A DNA stretch of 64,000 bases, taken from contig NC_081412.1 of the NCBI RefSeq assembly GCF_030272615.1, forward strand, positions 695,276,083 through 695,340,082, given 5' to 3'. The position numbers were made by a program, and so were the translations under genes. Positions 23,765 to 36,951 of this stretch are shown piece by piece (the stretch's first letter is position 1; each line of letters opens with the position of its first letter). The notes beneath the pieces are model-generated. The model was not told the DNA's origin. It saw only the letters and a list, made by a program, of their open reading frames with translations, and did no database searches. This DNA is from Cryptomeria japonica. Taxonomy: Eukaryota; Streptophyta; Pinopsida; Cupressales; Cupressaceae.

Positions 23765-26700
23765 GCCTTGGTAGCTAAAGTTGAAGTAAAGGATGAATGG
23801 ATCATTGATTCAGGATGCTCACATCAAATGATAGGAGATAAAGGTAAATTCTTGAACTTTCAAGAATACAATGGAGGCTTAGTGAGATTTGGAGATGACA
23901 AAGCTTGTTTAATCAAAGGTAATGGTACAATATCTCTTGATGGTAAGCATACCACTGACAATGTTTACTATGTTGAAGGATTAAAGCACAATCTTTTGGT
24001 GTTGGTCAATTAGTTGAGGAAGGATTTCAGCTACAATTCAAAAATAAAAAATGCAAAATCATGAATAGAACTGGTTTGGAAATTGCAACCGGTAGTCAGA
24101 ATAGAGGTAATATCTTTCATTTAAATAACAGTGAAAAGACATGCTTAATTGCACATATTGATGAAAGTTGGCTATGGCATAAGAGACTCTGTCATGTAAA
24201 CTTTGATTGCATGGTGAAGATCAGTACTATTAAGGCAGTTAGATATTTACCTAAAATTGTCAAACCTCACAATACAATATGTAAGGAATGTCAATTTGGA
24301 AAACAAGTTAGAGCTAGTTTCAAAATTATTCCAGAAAAATCCAATAATGCTCTTGATTTGATTCACATTGATTTATGTGGTTCAGCTAGAACTAAAAGCT
24401 TACAAGGTGATAGATATTTCATGCTAATCATTGATGACTACTCTAGAATGTGTTGGGTTACTTTTCTTAGAGAAAAATCAGAAGCACTAGGAAAGTTCAA
24501 ACTATTCAAAGGAATGGTAGAAAATGAAACCGGTAAGAAAATCAAATGTCTAAGATCAGATCAAGGAGGAGAATTTACATCTAAGGAATTTAATACATTC
24601 TGTGAAGTAAATGGAATCAAAAGACAACTATCAGCACCTCGAACACCACAACAGAATGGAGTTGTTGAAAGGAAAATAGAACTATCTTGGATGCAGCAAG
24701 AAGTATGTTATCAAAAGCAAACCTACCACATGTATATTGGAGAGAGGTAGTCAATACATCGGTCTATACATTCAACAAAGTTCACATCAAAAGTGAAACC
24801 GATAAGACCCCTCATGAAGTATGGTTTGGTATTACTCCTACTCTTAAATATTTCAAAATTTTTGGAAGTAAATGTTATATCAAAAGAGATGAGTATATTG
24901 GAAAATTTGATCCTAGAAGTGATGAAGGAATATTTCTTGGTTATTCATCTAAGAGCAAGGCATATAGATGTTTTAACAAAAGATTGCAGAAACTTGTTGA
25001 AAGTACAAATGTAAAGATTGATGAACAATTTAGAGGAACTTCAAGGTATATAGACTCTGAACCGGCAATATAAATTCTGACAAATGAACCTACACTGAAT
25101 CCACTAGTATAGAATGAAGATCCAATTACCTTGATATCATCTGAGGATTCCACAGTAACTGAGGAACAACAACAAACAAAGACACCCTGATATGTAAGAC
25201 TGAATCATTCTGAAGATCAGATAATTGGAAATAAGTTAAAAGGAGTTATGACAAGAGGAAGCTTGGCAAATGAAGAGGTATGTCTTATTTCTCAAATTGA
25301 AAAATCATCTATTAATGAGGCATGTGAAGATAAACAGTGGATTAAAGCTATGGAAGAAGAAATAGAACAAGTTGAGAAGAATAACACTTGGACATTAGTT
25401 CCCCGACCTAAAGATAAAAATGTAATTGGAACCAAATGGGTATTCAGAAACAAACTTAATGAAGATGGTAAGGTTATCAGAAATAAAACAAGACTAGTGT
25501 ATAAGGGATATTCTCAGAAGGAAGGAATTGATTACAATGAAACCTTTGCACCGGTAGCTAGAATAGAGGCAGTTAGATTATTCTGGGCTTTTGCAGCACA
25601 CAAGAACTACAAATTTTATCAAATGGATATTAAATGTGCATTTTTGAATGGAGATCTTGAAGAAGAAGTGTACATTGAACAACCTGATGGATTTTCTTTG
25701 ACAGATGAGAAAGATATGGTTTACAAGTTAAGAAAAGCTTTGTATGGATTGAAGCAAGCTCCAAGAGCTTGGTATGCAAGATTGGATAAGTATCTTTTGA
25801 AGATTGGTTTTTCTAAAGGAAATGCAGATAGCAATTTATACTATAAAGTGACTAATAATGGCATCTTGGTTATAGAAGTATTTGTTGATGATATAATCTT
25901 TGTAGGAGAAGATGGATTATGTAAAGAATTTTCTACTAAAATGCAGCAAGAATTTGAAATGTCTATGATTGGAGAAATAAAATTCCTTTTAGGATTACAG
26001 ATTTCACAGATTGATAAAGGTATATTCTTGAGTCAATCCAAGTACTTAAAAGAGTTACTAAAGAAATTTGGGATGGAGAACTATAAACCGGTAAGCATAC
26101 CTATGACTACAAATGACAAACTATCACTAAGGGATGAATCTACACCTGTTAATCCAACTAGATACAAATCTATGATAGGAGGTTTACTATATTTAACATA
26201 AACCAGACCTGATATTATGAATGTAGTATGTATTGTTTCAAGATTTCAAAGTAATCCTAGAGAAAATCATGAATCAGTAGTAAAAAGGATTTTCCGGTAC
26301 TTACAAGGCACTATAAATCTTGGATTATGGTATCCTAGAGATGAAAACTTTGAATTATGTGCATACAAAGATGCAAATTGGGTAGGAGATGTGGATGATA
26401 GAAAAAGCACCACCAGCAGAGCATTCTTTCTTGGAAACAGACTAGTTTCTTGGTTGAGTAAGAAACAAAGTTGTACATCTTTATCAACAACAGAATCAGA
26501 ATATGTTGCAGCAACAACTAACTATACACAGATACTATGGCTTAAGAAAATGTTAAAAGACATAAAGGTAAAATGCAAGGAACCCATTACTATCTATTGT
26601 GATAACACTACAGAAATTGATATATCTAAGAATCCGGTATTATATTCTAAAACCAAACATGTTTCTATCAAACTGAATTTTGTAAGAGAAAATGTTGAAG

Positions 26701-26834
26701 CAAAGGAAATAAAACTAGTTTATGTGAATACTAAAGAGAAGATTGCAAATATCTTTACTAAACCTCTTCCTAAGGAGACCTTTGAGTATCTTAGATATCA
26801 GCTTGGGATCATACCCCCACCGGTAGAGACTTAG
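23765..26834 (+). pseudogene. E5 pol pseudogene: protease, integrase, RT, RNase H
   Basis: Copia order PR-IN-RT-RH. Protease with DSGCSHQM near 23807. Integrase with WLWHKRLCH, CKECQFGKQ, then HIDLCG, SDQGGEF and NGVVER (24160-24680). RT with [26 protein letters not shown] and FVDDIIFVG (25530-25910). RNase H with DANWVGD, STTESEYVA and YCDNTT, ending KPLPKETFEYLRYQLG. Single-base deletions near 24000 and in an A-run near 24676 shift the frame. The linker before RT has stops, and a TAA at 26199-26201 replaces a glutamine codon of the TQTRPD motif. Catalytic residues are otherwise kept. Confidence 0.92.
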
Positions 26835-27177
26835 GAAGTTGATGATTGTCATCAACCGGCAGAATTAACAGAGAAATCTTTTTTTCTGGCTTTGATGGGA
26901 AGCTACTTCTCAGGAGGAGTAGTTGGTATACTAAATTGATTGATATTTTGTATATGAACTTGTCTTGGTAAGAACTTTGGCATTTGATGTCAAAGGGGGA
27001 GAGATTGGTATGGAAAAACAAAAGGAAAACACATGTTGCTCCTAGGGGGAGAGATTGTTGTTTGAGAGAGATTATTACTCTATGTATTTTGATTTCGAAG
27101 ATTGTTGGTTTTTGGTATTTGGCATTTATGTTTTTGGCACTTTGATGGTTTTTCCATCTTGTGTTGCCATCAATGCC

Positions 27178-27189
27178 AAAGGGGGAGAT
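27178..27189 (+). promoter_or_regulatory. E5 polypurine tract
   Basis: AAAGGGGGAGAT directly before the 3' LTR. Two further purine-rich GGGGGAGAGATTG copies at about 26995 and 27043 are probably degenerate duplicates. Confidence 0.85.
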
Positions 27190-28241
27190 TGTTGGTATTT
27201 TGGTATGGTTTTGTCATTGATGTCAACACCTACTAAAACTCTAGCACTTTGGAGATCCAACAATATTCACCAGCAAGCAAGTGACTTTTGCATAGTCACC
27301 GGTATATGGTACACCAACCGGATATAATGATCACCGGCACTTGGAATGGCGTGGAAAACACTTGGTAATGTTGAAAACATCATTTTGACATCTTGTTTTG
27401 GAGAATTGGTTATTGGTATATTCACATTTGCATATTTTCTATTACCAGCAAATAAGTCCAGGGTATACACCGGCAGGTTTATCATTTCCAGATCAGCACG
27501 ACATGCTATGGAGATGATTAATTACTGTTGTAAATGCATTAAGCTGACATGTTGAATCGATTATTGCATCGAATATTATATTGTTTGTTAAATGGTTTTA
27601 TTATAATATCTTGTAGATCCGACCTACTAAAATTGGTCTTAAGGTATGGTATAAATGTAAGATCTTATTTGTAAGATCGAATGTGGAATGCGAAAAAGGA
27701 TTGTGTGAAGGTATATGCGAGAATAAGTAGAGATATACATGCAAACATCATTTGAAGATTGAAGGAGGGTTTTTGTGAAGACAATCAGAACTACATCGGT
27801 ACTGAATCTAGCATATGAAGATGCTATTTTGTGCAGTACATTCTTATTGGATTTAACCATCCAACTGTAGTCAGTGTGACTCCCATTTTGTGATCGAGCA
27901 GTGAGCTCTAGGCGCTTGGCCTTTCTGCATGTGCAGATCCCACTTATGTACACTTACTATCTACAGTAGTATCATCTAATCGTGGGTAAGGTTTCCCATC
28001 ATGGTTTTTCCCCTTACAGGGTTTCCACGTACAAATATTGGTGTTATGTGTTGTGGATGACTTTGTCTTTATGTTTCATGCACTAATCTTTACTGGTATA
28101 GCAATTAACTATTAAAACTATCCACCGACATATTGAACTGGTTTACCGATATTAAGCATTAAGTTGGTTAAGTTGTTTTTGGTTTGAATTTATTTGACAA
28201 CTGATTCACCCCCCCCTCTCAGTTGTCTCTAGGACCTAACA
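27190..28241 (+). repeat. E5 3' LTR
   Basis: A 1052-bp LTR, TG...CA, ending CCTAACA with CTAGC following. It contains ATGGTTTTTCCCC near 28000 and the GATTCACCCCCCC tract near 28204, which recur in the other copia LTRs. Confidence 0.95.
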
Positions 28242-28705
28242 CTAGCATGCATTTATGACAACAATTAATGCAACAAAGTACAAGGAGTTTTTGTGGTAAT
28301 TACCGACTCTCCTGCATCTGTTGGCCTCTGATATTGGCAAACGTGATCAAATCTATGCACCAATGCCATCGCTGCTGATTTCTCTCTGCTCTTTCTGCAC
28401 TCTGATCTCTTAGGTGTGTGTATGACAATGAGGATGTTTTCCCTCATAGTCTATCTTATAGACTACCCTATCCATAGTCTCTCGATTCAGTCTTCTTTAT
28501 CTCATGACTCTGTCACTTTATCTTATCTTGTCATTCCTTTCTAACCTTTCTTTCTTATCGAGAGATTATCTGTGATCTTTTCAGACATTTTCATCCAATC
28601 TCTCGAGGGGGCATATCATTCCCATCTTGGGGCAACTTTGTATTAGTTTATCTTATCTTCTTTGAAACAACATGACAAGCTGCATTGTCTCAAAGAGAGG
28701 CAAAA

Positions 28706-29807
28706 TGTAGACACCTAAAATTGTCCTGTCTAATTAAATAAATATTTTTATTTATTTAATTATTTTATTCTAATTCTTCTATTAGTTAAATAAATATGTA
28801 TTTATTTAATTAATTCATTTACCCTTTTCTAGCCTTATTTCTCATTTAAATAAATACTTTTATTTATCTAAATTATCCTTTTTCTAAATTAAATAAATAC
28901 TCTTATTTATTTAATTGATCTCATTTCCTTTATTAATTAAATGAATCTTTATTTATTTAATTAATTAATTAACCTTTTCTACTCATGACACATGTCATTT
29001 ATCTCTTAATTCCTACACTACCTACCCTCTCATTATTTTCTTATTTCCTCTACCTACCCTCTAATCCTAGCCGACTATTTATCTTTTACACCTCTTAATC
29101 TTATCCCTCCATTTCTTACAGTGTCTTCTATATAAGAGGATACTTCCTTCATTATCAATCCCTTAAGGCATTCTAGCATTCAAAATTTCATATACAATCA
29201 AGCCCACTTGCAACCACATTTCCATTCTTTGTTGAGCTCTTATGCACACATAAAATCTGAGAGCAAATATATCAAGCAAGATCAAAGGAGATAGGAAGAA
29301 TGGCTATCCAAACCCTATTGGACATGTAATGGTATAATCTTTATGATTTTGGTAACTTGCATTGTCTTAGGTAATCTTCACATGTTATGGTGGATTTTGT
29401 TGTTGTTAGACTAGGGTTTCATGGTTGAATCCATTTTAGTCTTTAAATATTGTTGTTTCCATTTTTACCATAAACATACATTTTTTGCCAATTAGTAATT
29501 TCTAAATTGTAATTTCAGCTCCAAAATGGTGGAAGGATATTTTAAACTCATGGAAGGAAACTTGTCAGTTAGTTGTTGTATGTGAATTTTTGGAGTTGAG
29601 TTTTTGGGAGTTTAGTTCTAGGTTGGGAAGTAGCATTGTAAGGGTTTTCCATAAAACTCTGTAAGTTGTTGTATTGGAGGCCGTGAGGATTGATTCCTCT
29701 TATTTGTGATTTCATGTATTGAAATAGTTTTTCAGATAATAATAAAATATAGATGTTTTGTGTTTCTATTGTTGTGTTTTTCTGTTCTTCGAGTTGTACC
29801 CTCATCA
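28706..29807 (+). repeat. E1 3' LTR (right end approximate)
   Basis: The polypurine stretch AAGAGAGGCAAAA ends at 28705 and the LTR starts TGTAGACACCTAAAATTG, matching the E2 LTR start TGTAGACACCC and its purine tract AAGAGGGGCAAAA. A TATA box (TATATAAG) lies at 29129-29136. Tandem ATTTATTTAATTA blocks occupy 28740-28975. The end at 29807 (CCCTCATCA) is chosen because of the polyadenylation-type sequence before it; 29480 (AACATACA) is an alternative. No target duplication could be matched. Confidence 0.65.
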
Positions 29808-30332
29808 GTTGTTAATGATGAAAATTTTGATCATAATATTTTTGATGATGAATATGAATATGTTGATGTTGACAATGATTTATCTAATAAATTTTCAAAA
29901 GCATTAATCCTATCTCCTAGTAACGAACAAAGTGATCCATCATTAGAGCATGGTCCTTGTTTGGAACTTGTGATAGATCCATCTACCATGGTCAATGTGG
30001 CTCCTCTTGCATATTGTTTGCCTTCCTGAAATAATGATGAGCAAGATCGGGAGGTGGATAAGGTGCTTGATTAGCTTCATTAGCATTGTATATTCCCTCT
30101 CTCTTGCTTGTTTGTGACATTCTTCTATTTGTTGACCCTGGTGTTATCTACTTGAGGATGATGCAAAGCATTGAGATCTCTTTTGGTCTCTCCCATGTTG
30201 ACTCAAAAGACATGTGTGTTCCCTTATTCTTTGGTGGTTTCCTTTATTTTGAGGATGAGGACAATTCTATGCATATATATACATGATATACATGAGTTAT
30301 CATAAAAAGCACACTAACTCCAAAGTTAGGTG
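29808..30332 (+). other. Unassigned fragment between E1 and LTR-C
   Basis: About 74 codons (29808-30029) form a run rich in Asp, Glu and Asn (VNDENFDHNIFDDEYEYVD). It looks like a piece of some polyprotein, but I do not recognise it. The rest is featureless, ending at the LTR-C duplication AGGTG (30328-30332). Confidence 0.3.
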
Positions 30333-31868
30333 TGTTGGCATTATGAGAACTGGTATGTGGACATAATGACATTATATGTTGTCATTGATGTCATTATGTT
30401 GCAAAGGTGTGAACCAGCATATGAGAGAACCGGTATAACACTATGAACCAACACTTGTACCAAATTGAAGTGTTGTGCTTATTTAAAGGTGAACCGGCAT
30501 ATGGTTATGGAACTGGCACAAGGAAGCATTGAATGACTACCAGTTTGTAGTCTCAACCTTAGGGGTTTTGGTTGAAGTGCTTCAAGTCTGTGTGGCTCAA
30601 TCGGTGACTTTGTGTGATGAGTTAGCATGACAACAAGAAGATGATCGTGTTGCCACGTAAATCTTGGGTGCATGAAGAAGATCTTGCCTATCTATCTCGG
30701 GAATATGAGAAGACTATAAAACGGTGATAATGTGTGATGGGTTATCAGCCGTCATGGAAACAGTGGAAAGAAGATCTTACCTATCTACCTCAGGAATATG
30801 AGAAGACTATAAAATGGTGCAAAATGAATGATGGAGATTAATGAAGTATGCTCAACGGTCAGGATTGAACCATCTAAATTCCTTAGCCTATTAGGTTTAG
30901 GGTTTAGGGTTTATACTTTTGACCTAACTATTTTCTATAAGGTCGATGTTGTGACTCTTTCAAGGGTTGTTGGTAAAAGTTGTGTGTGAGTATCCAAGAG
31001 AAGGGATACGTGATTCTTGCCAGACCAGAGGAGAGAAGTGATACCTGCAGAGTGTAAGTGTAGAAGGTGAAGAGGAGCTTAAGTGGATCTGCATTGGCAT
31101 TGAGTGTTGTTACTAGATCATTGTAATACCTATTGATCTCTAACCGCCTCAACAGTTGTGAAATCCCTTAACAAGGTGGCCTTAACCAGCTTGTTGTAAA
31201 TCCCTTAATAGGGTAACTCAAAGTTATTGAGATCTAGAAAGCTAGAGAGCTCTGGAAATCCTTTAGCTATTGAGTTCTTGAAATCCTCTAACAAAGTACC
31301 CTTAACAGGGTTTAACCCTTAACTGGGTGATCCCTAACAGGATCGGTTCCTAATAGAACTTATTGTATCTGTCTTTAATAGGACAAGGCTCCTAACATAG
31401 CAGACTTCCAAAGAGTTCAACAACAAACTTGTGGGTATTCATCCCCACCATGGTTTTTCCCAGTTGGGTTTCCACATGAAAAATATGTGTGTCATGTGTG
31501 ATGCTTTTATCTTGTGATGCTTTGTTATTACCTATTAAGCATATGATGGTTCTGTGTTTTATGCATGTCAATAAAACATGTTGAACTAGTTGTTATGAAG
31601 ATATGATGATAGATTACCTATTCATACATAAGGGTGAAATGGTAGTGTAGTTCTGAGTTGAGTGGAAAGCTCGGTGAGTAACCAGTTAATGATTGTTTTA
31701 GTTGTTCTGAGTTTTACTGGTTGCACTCTGTTTCAAACCAATGTCACTATTTGCCAGTCATTTGGAGTGATTGCTGCTGAACTGGTTTAGGTCTGTATTT
31801 TTGTCTGTACTAATTCACCCCCCCTCTTAGTACCAGTTTGGTACTATTCATTCATCATTGAGTTATCA
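30333..31868 (+). mobile_element. LTR-C: 1536-bp solo copia LTR
   Basis: Starts TGTTGGCATTATG and ends TTATCA, flanked by AGGTG at 30328-30332 and 31869-31873. It contains CACCATGGTTTTTCCC near 31447, AATTCACCCCCCCTCTTAG near 31811, and a run of AAATCCCTTAACAAGG-type words around 31160-31400, all also seen in E4. No internal region or primer binding site follows, so it is a solo LTR. Its family is close to E4. Confidence 0.88.
30892..30916 (+). repeat. Telomere-like TTTAGGG triplet
   Basis: About three consecutive plant-telomere-type TTTAGGG units inside LTR-C. Confidence 0.7.
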
Positions 31869-31873
31869 AGGTG

Positions 31874-34677
31874 AAACCACCTCGTGTTTTATGTTTTGTG
31901 ATCATTATCCTATGATTTGTCCTCTCTAGGGGGCTAAATTATTGTGATAACGTGCTTGTCTTTTTGGGTGTATCCTACCTGAAAGAAATTGCTCCCAATA
32001 AGGCATGCACAATCTCTTTAACATGGGGGCATACACTTCGCTCAATGTTTCTCTCTCTTGCATATCTTGATACTTAAAACTACTTAGCTTTTGCTTTGTA
32101 ATTTTTGGTATTTTCCTTTTCATGACTCATAGTAAGAGAACCTTACTAGTTGTATTCATGGATCTCTCTTTCTCTCTCATGATATTCCCTTTTACCTTGT
32201 CATTGAAGTTGTGAGATCCTAAAGTCCACTAGGGGCTTGTTGTATCTTGTCTCCTTGATGAATTGGTGAAAGTATTTCAATCTAAACCCTTACAATTTTC
32301 AACCACATTTGGGTCTTCACCTTAGTGTTTGCACCCCTCGGCCTAATTGAAGACCTGATTATGCTCATATGCATCACAAATGACAAAAATCTTAATTTTT
32401 CCCTTTAGCCTACACCTTAATCCTAGTCTAAAATAGGACAGGACTAGGGCATGGCACCATGGTCCTCCCTAAAAGGAACACAATTTAAACCCATTTTTCC
32501 CATTTCAAATTTGAGTGGGATTTTCACCTTTGTGTCGGCTCATGTCAGAAAATTAGTCAATTAACCTGATAGGCAAGTATATAAAGAGGATTTCCCCTCT
32601 CATTTGAACATCCACAATCTATCAATCACATGAGAAATAATTAAAGCACACAAGAGATCAAGAATTCAAGCATTCAAGAGCAATTGAGAATTTTCAATCT
32701 TTCTTCAAGCCTTGGAGTAGCAATAAAATCAAGGATCAAACATTGGAGTGGAGATCAACATCTTATTTCATGAAATCCTAATTCCATGTGGAGGCAACAA
32801 AAACTTCACAAGGAGGTATAATCATTTCATTTTCATTCATAATTCATCATCTCCCTCAAAAGGAGAACATTTCCTTTTAGTCATTTCAATTACATTTATC
32901 TTAATTTCATGGTTAATTCCAAAACCAGGGTTTGGCAGAAGGAAAGCCCCTATTCCCAACCTATTCCCCTTTCTTTCTATGTGCAGGAAACAAGTGTGCA
33001 ACTGTACTTCTGGAAATAAGCTTCAAACACACAAATGGAACAACCCTTTTCAATGCGCGGAAAATTCGGAGGACCAAGAGGCAGCACCATGGTCCCTTCT
33101 TTTCCAGAGCATTTTCATAGGGCAAATCGGAATCAGCTTATACTTCTCAGATCCAGATGCACAATTGAATCCTGAATCTTTAGCTTAGTATTTTATTAGT
33201 TTTACCTTCAATTCTAGCACTTTACCCTAAATCAACATTTCAATTTACAAAAGATGGAAAAATACATCATAATCAATCAACACACTTAGCATTCAGTCCT
33301 TATCTGACTTGTGATTGAATTTAGTGGATTCCTCCACTCTTTTGAATGTAAAATAAATCACCCCCAAAGCGAAAAAATTGATTTGGTGATTTCTCCTTCC
33401 ATGTTGCAAATTTCCAAATCAAGATTTTTCCCCTTTACACATCTAAAGGTCATCTTGGAACCAACCTAATTGGAGTTTTGAGATGTTGCAAAGGATATAA
33501 ATAGAAGAACAAATAATTTGTCATGTGTATCAATTTAGTAAGATGGATTAAGTGTGTGAAAAAGGTACTACTACATCCACAATTTTTCATGTGTATTAAG
33601 TCAGTAAGATCAATTAAGTGTGTGAAAAAGGTACTTCCACATCCGCATATTTCAAATGCATCTTTTATAGCAGTTCATGTTCACATTTTCCATTATAATC
33701 TTCATGTATCCTACTATTAGATATTGAATCTCCTCAACAAGTCTATGTATCTTTGTATCTTTCTCAATAAGTCCATCAAAGAGAAATGAGCTTCCTTAGG
33801 TAGTGCCTTAAAATAGAATTGTAAAACTTGTTCGTTTGTATTGTTAGATATCTCTCACCATGGTTTTTCCCTCATTGGATTTTCCATGTAAAAATCTTGG
33901 TGTTCTTGTGTTGACTGTTGTGGTGCATGATTTACTTTTAGTTCTTCTTTTGACAAATCTAATTTAATATTTAATCTACAAATGGAAAGGTTTTAAGTTT
34001 GAGTAAATGTTGATTCACACCCCCCCCCCGGCTCTCAACATTTCAGTATGATAAAAAAATGGGCCAAAGCCATCAAATAAATGTTTATGTTTGTAATTGT
34101 AGACAAAAATTGTTATTTTTATTAAATAGATTAATAAAGTGTTAGACTTGATATTTTATAAATGTGTGTTTTTTATTGAATTTAACACCTTAAAATGAAT
34201 TATTTCTCTTATCACCTACTTTAACAAACATTCATGTGACACCTAATAGGACTTTTATAGATTTTGATGTTGTATCTATTGGATAGAGTGTAATGAGGTC
34301 AAATAGGAAGTTGATAAACATTAGCGATTTGAGGAATTCCAATATCTTGAGGTACCTTCATGCTCATAAATGCTACTTTACAAGAGAAACACTATTTCTT
34401 CATGTGTGTTTGTTCTTGGAGCAAGGGGTCTTGACAATTTTGGAAGAATTGACAGAAATGTAAAGAAGTTCTCATTTTGAAAACAAGAATGAATTTAGTG
34501 TAGGTAAAAATCACTATGGATGGCTAACCAAGTAGTCTAGGAGTTTATAAATCTAAAAAAGTGTACACTCACAAGAATCATGAAATAACTTGAAGGAACA
34601 TTATGGATATAACTTAAATTAAATGGTTGTCCAATTATTTGGGAGATTCTTAATTTAGATGTTTAGGGAGATGAAAT
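31874..34677. other. Decayed retrotransposon background
   Basis: No gene seen. A TATA-like TATATAAAGAGG at 32578-32589, followed by repeated AAGCA/TTCAAG words (32650-32710), resembles the R region of a gypsy LTR. A roughly 65-bp direct repeat occupies 33522-33655 (CATGTGTAT...AAGTGTGTGAAAAAGGTACT). A 146-codon frame at 32748-33188 shows no family features. Confidence 0.4.
33840..34050 (+). repeat. Copia LTR remnant
   Basis: Contains CACCATGGTTTTTCCCTC, a GGATTTTCCATGTAAAAATC block and GATTCACACCCCCCCCCC, the same three-part layout as the 3' halves of the E4, E5, E6 and LTR-C LTRs. No primer binding site follows. The boundaries are not defined. Confidence 0.55.
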
Positions 34678-35488
34678 TGTTGGCATTTTTTATGATTATG
34701 TTGTGATTGTCATTGATGGACACACAATTTCTATGAGATCACTTTTTGAATGTATGAATTATGCTCAACTGGTATTTGTTCCAAACCGGTATTATGTTGT
34801 AGTCTTTAGACTATTAGTATTTTGTAGAAAGTGTTTACCGATCTCAAGCGACATAAAGAACTCAAGCGGAACGGAGCAAAGGAACTAAAAGTGGCAGTTA
34901 TCATTTTCCCAGTCTTCATTTTTGTCAACCGATAATCTGTTTAATAATTAAACTGGTATTACTCTGAGTTACCAACCGATAATCAGTAAATTTGTATAAA
35001 CCGGTAATACTCTATGATGAGTTACAAATTGGTATATTTTTCTGATGAGTTACCATCCACCTACACTTTGATGGTGATTTTGTGTCGTGTTACCAAATGT
35101 GTCTAGATACATTGAACCTAGGAACTTGCAATGTAATCCTATTGGACTGACATGAAATCAGATTCTTTTTAAGGACATCATATCTAAGGTTTTAGTAGTT
35201 GTTAGGGTTCAGGTGATTGTTGAGGTTTTTGCATGTGTGATTACAAAAGAAGAATAGGTCTGTGTGAAGAAATAGAGTTTGGAGATATTGAAGACTGAAG
35301 TAATGTTGAAATGCATTAATAATGAGCTATCAAGGATCTAACCAAGCATATCGTGCTAATATTTAGATCACTCACTTGATGATTACTCACATCTTCGACA
35401 AGTCTGAAACCTTTAACCGGGTAGGCTTGGCAAAGCCTTTGTAAATCCTCTAACAAGGTGGTTCACAACTGTGGATTTGAAATCCTCT

Positions 35489-36709
35489 TGTAGACACCCA
35501 AAAATGGTCAACGCTTGTGGAATCATACTTTAACATTTGCGCATTGCCTCATTTTAGGTTTTTGCATCGCATTAACATTTGTCCTATGTCACGCACTTGG
35601 TTTTTATCATTTGCGAGCATCAAGTCATTCTTCTACATTCTTCATCTGTCTCACTTTCGAATTTGGTCTTGTCGACAACAATCTTCAGTCATGATTTTGG
35701 TCGATCTTTGTCCTTGTCAATCTTGTCATATTGCGATCGATTTGTCATCGATCCTTGTCCTTTTCAATCATGTCAATTTGGTCAATTTGTCATTGATTTT
35801 TGTCAACCAATCTCAATCAAATCATTTATCAACACTGGTCATTTATCAATTCAAAATCATGATCGAATCAACATCAAATCAATCTTACATCAAGACCTAA
35901 TTGTCATTCTTGCATTTCTAATTCATCTTCCAAGGTTTTATGATTTATTCATTTAATCTTGTTTGGCATTTTCCCTCTAGGTTAAATAATTTATTTATTT
36001 ATCCTAAGTCTTCTTGTCATAATTAAATGTTTATTTAATTGGCTAATTAATTCCTCCTATTTTTGTAAATTAATTAATGAATGAGAAATTATTAATTAAT
36101 TTACCTATTTTTCATCAATTTTCTAATTTTCAAGTCATCATTTCTAACCTAATTTTCTAAATTCTCCTAAATTCCTAAATGTCTATTTCTATTTCAAATT
36201 CTTGTCATAAATCCTTGCATAGCAATTTGTCATAAATTGTCATAAATCCTTGCATAGCAATTTGTCATACACATGTCATAATTTTGCTATTCTTGATTTG
36301 AATTTCCATTCGAATCATTATCATGCTAATTTGATCATTTCTCCAATTTATCTATAAATTGGATGAATTTCTTCAATCAAACCCCTTGATTCTTAATTGG
36401 TAATCAAACTATCGAATTTATGCTTCTAGTACTCTTGATCAAAAATCTCGTTTACTTGCTTTCAATTGTGTGTGTGCACTTATAGGTGAGATCCACAACC
36501 AAACCATTTGAAGAGGAAAGAAGAACAATGGAGCCGCATGAAGGAGCATTCAAATCACATCTTTGGTTTGCATAATCTTTGCTTTTGAATGTTTTTATTT
36601 CATGTCTCTATTGAGTGTTGTTTAGGATAGATCATTGCAATGAATGTATTTGTGATTGAGCTATTACGTTTATCTTGTCTTGTGATGATTTCCTATTTCC
36701 TAACGTACA
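35489..36709 (+). repeat. E2 5' LTR
   Basis: Starts TGTAGACACCC and ends CTAACGTACA. A TATA box (TATAAAT) lies at 36353-36359. It has two copies of the CATAAATTGTCATAAAT unit, against three in the other LTR. Confidence 0.93.
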
Positions 36710-36714
36710 TTAAT

Positions 36715-36733
36715 TGGTGAACCCGACATGAAC
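36715..36733 (+). promoter_or_regulatory. E2 primer binding site
   Basis: TGGTGAACCCGACATGAAC, five bases after the LTR. The reverse complement ends in CCA, as a tRNA 3' end would. I could not assign the tRNA. Confidence 0.65.
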
Positions 36734-36831
36734 ACTAACCATCTAACCCTCTAACCATGCTTTTGAGTGCTTTCAAGTTGATTTTGCAGGCCAAAAACCC
36801 AAAAACAGGGTCGTGCAGGGTTTTCTGGAGA

Positions 36832-36951
36832 CTTCTGCACCTGTGTGAAGCAACCTGCGCCTGTGTTGAGCATTCTGCGCCTGTGTTGAAGACATTCTGT
36901 GCCTGTGTCATGACTTCTGCGCCTATGTCATGACTTCTGCGCCTATGTAAA
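36832..36951 (+). repeat. Minisatellite in the E2 leader
   Basis: Six degenerate units of about 18-23 bp built on TTCTGCGCCTGTGTNATGA, located between the primer binding site and the ORF. Confidence 0.8.

Larger units (their letters stand above)
21590..28241 (+). mobile_element. E5: complete Ty1/copia element
   Basis: A 6652-bp element flanked by the direct repeat CTAGC (21585-21589 and 28242-28246). 5' LTR 21590-22625, primer binding site, gag, pol, polypurine tract, 3' LTR 27190-28241. It is inserted in E1. The polyprotein has one UAG, two single-base frameshifts (near 24000 and 24680), degenerate stops around 25073-25247 and one stop at 26199-26201. By hand count the LTRs differ at about 25 of the first 370 positions, so it is an old copy. 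It belongs to the same family as E6. Confidence 0.95.
13500..29807 (+). mobile_element. E1: Tat-lineage Ty3/gypsy element, 3' part
   Basis: A plus-strand gypsy element whose 5' portion lies left of the window because E6 is inserted in it. Visible order: RT, native RNase H, archaeal-type RNase H, integrase, A-rich tract with a GGTGAAAACCTGG module, antisense plant-mobile-domain ORF, polypurine tract, 3' LTR. A dual RNase H plus an antisense ORF between integrase and 3' LTR is typical of the Tat lineage (Grande/RIRE2-like elements, from memory). E5 is inserted in its 3' region (21590-28241). The exact right end is uncertain (29807 or possibly near 29480). The 13500-13750 stretch is not assigned to a domain. 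Confidence 0.8.

Noticed and set aside
32748-33188. 146-codon plus-strand frame
   Set aside because: No domain, no homologue in the window, and it lies downstream of an LTR-like promoter in decayed repeat sequence; probably chance.
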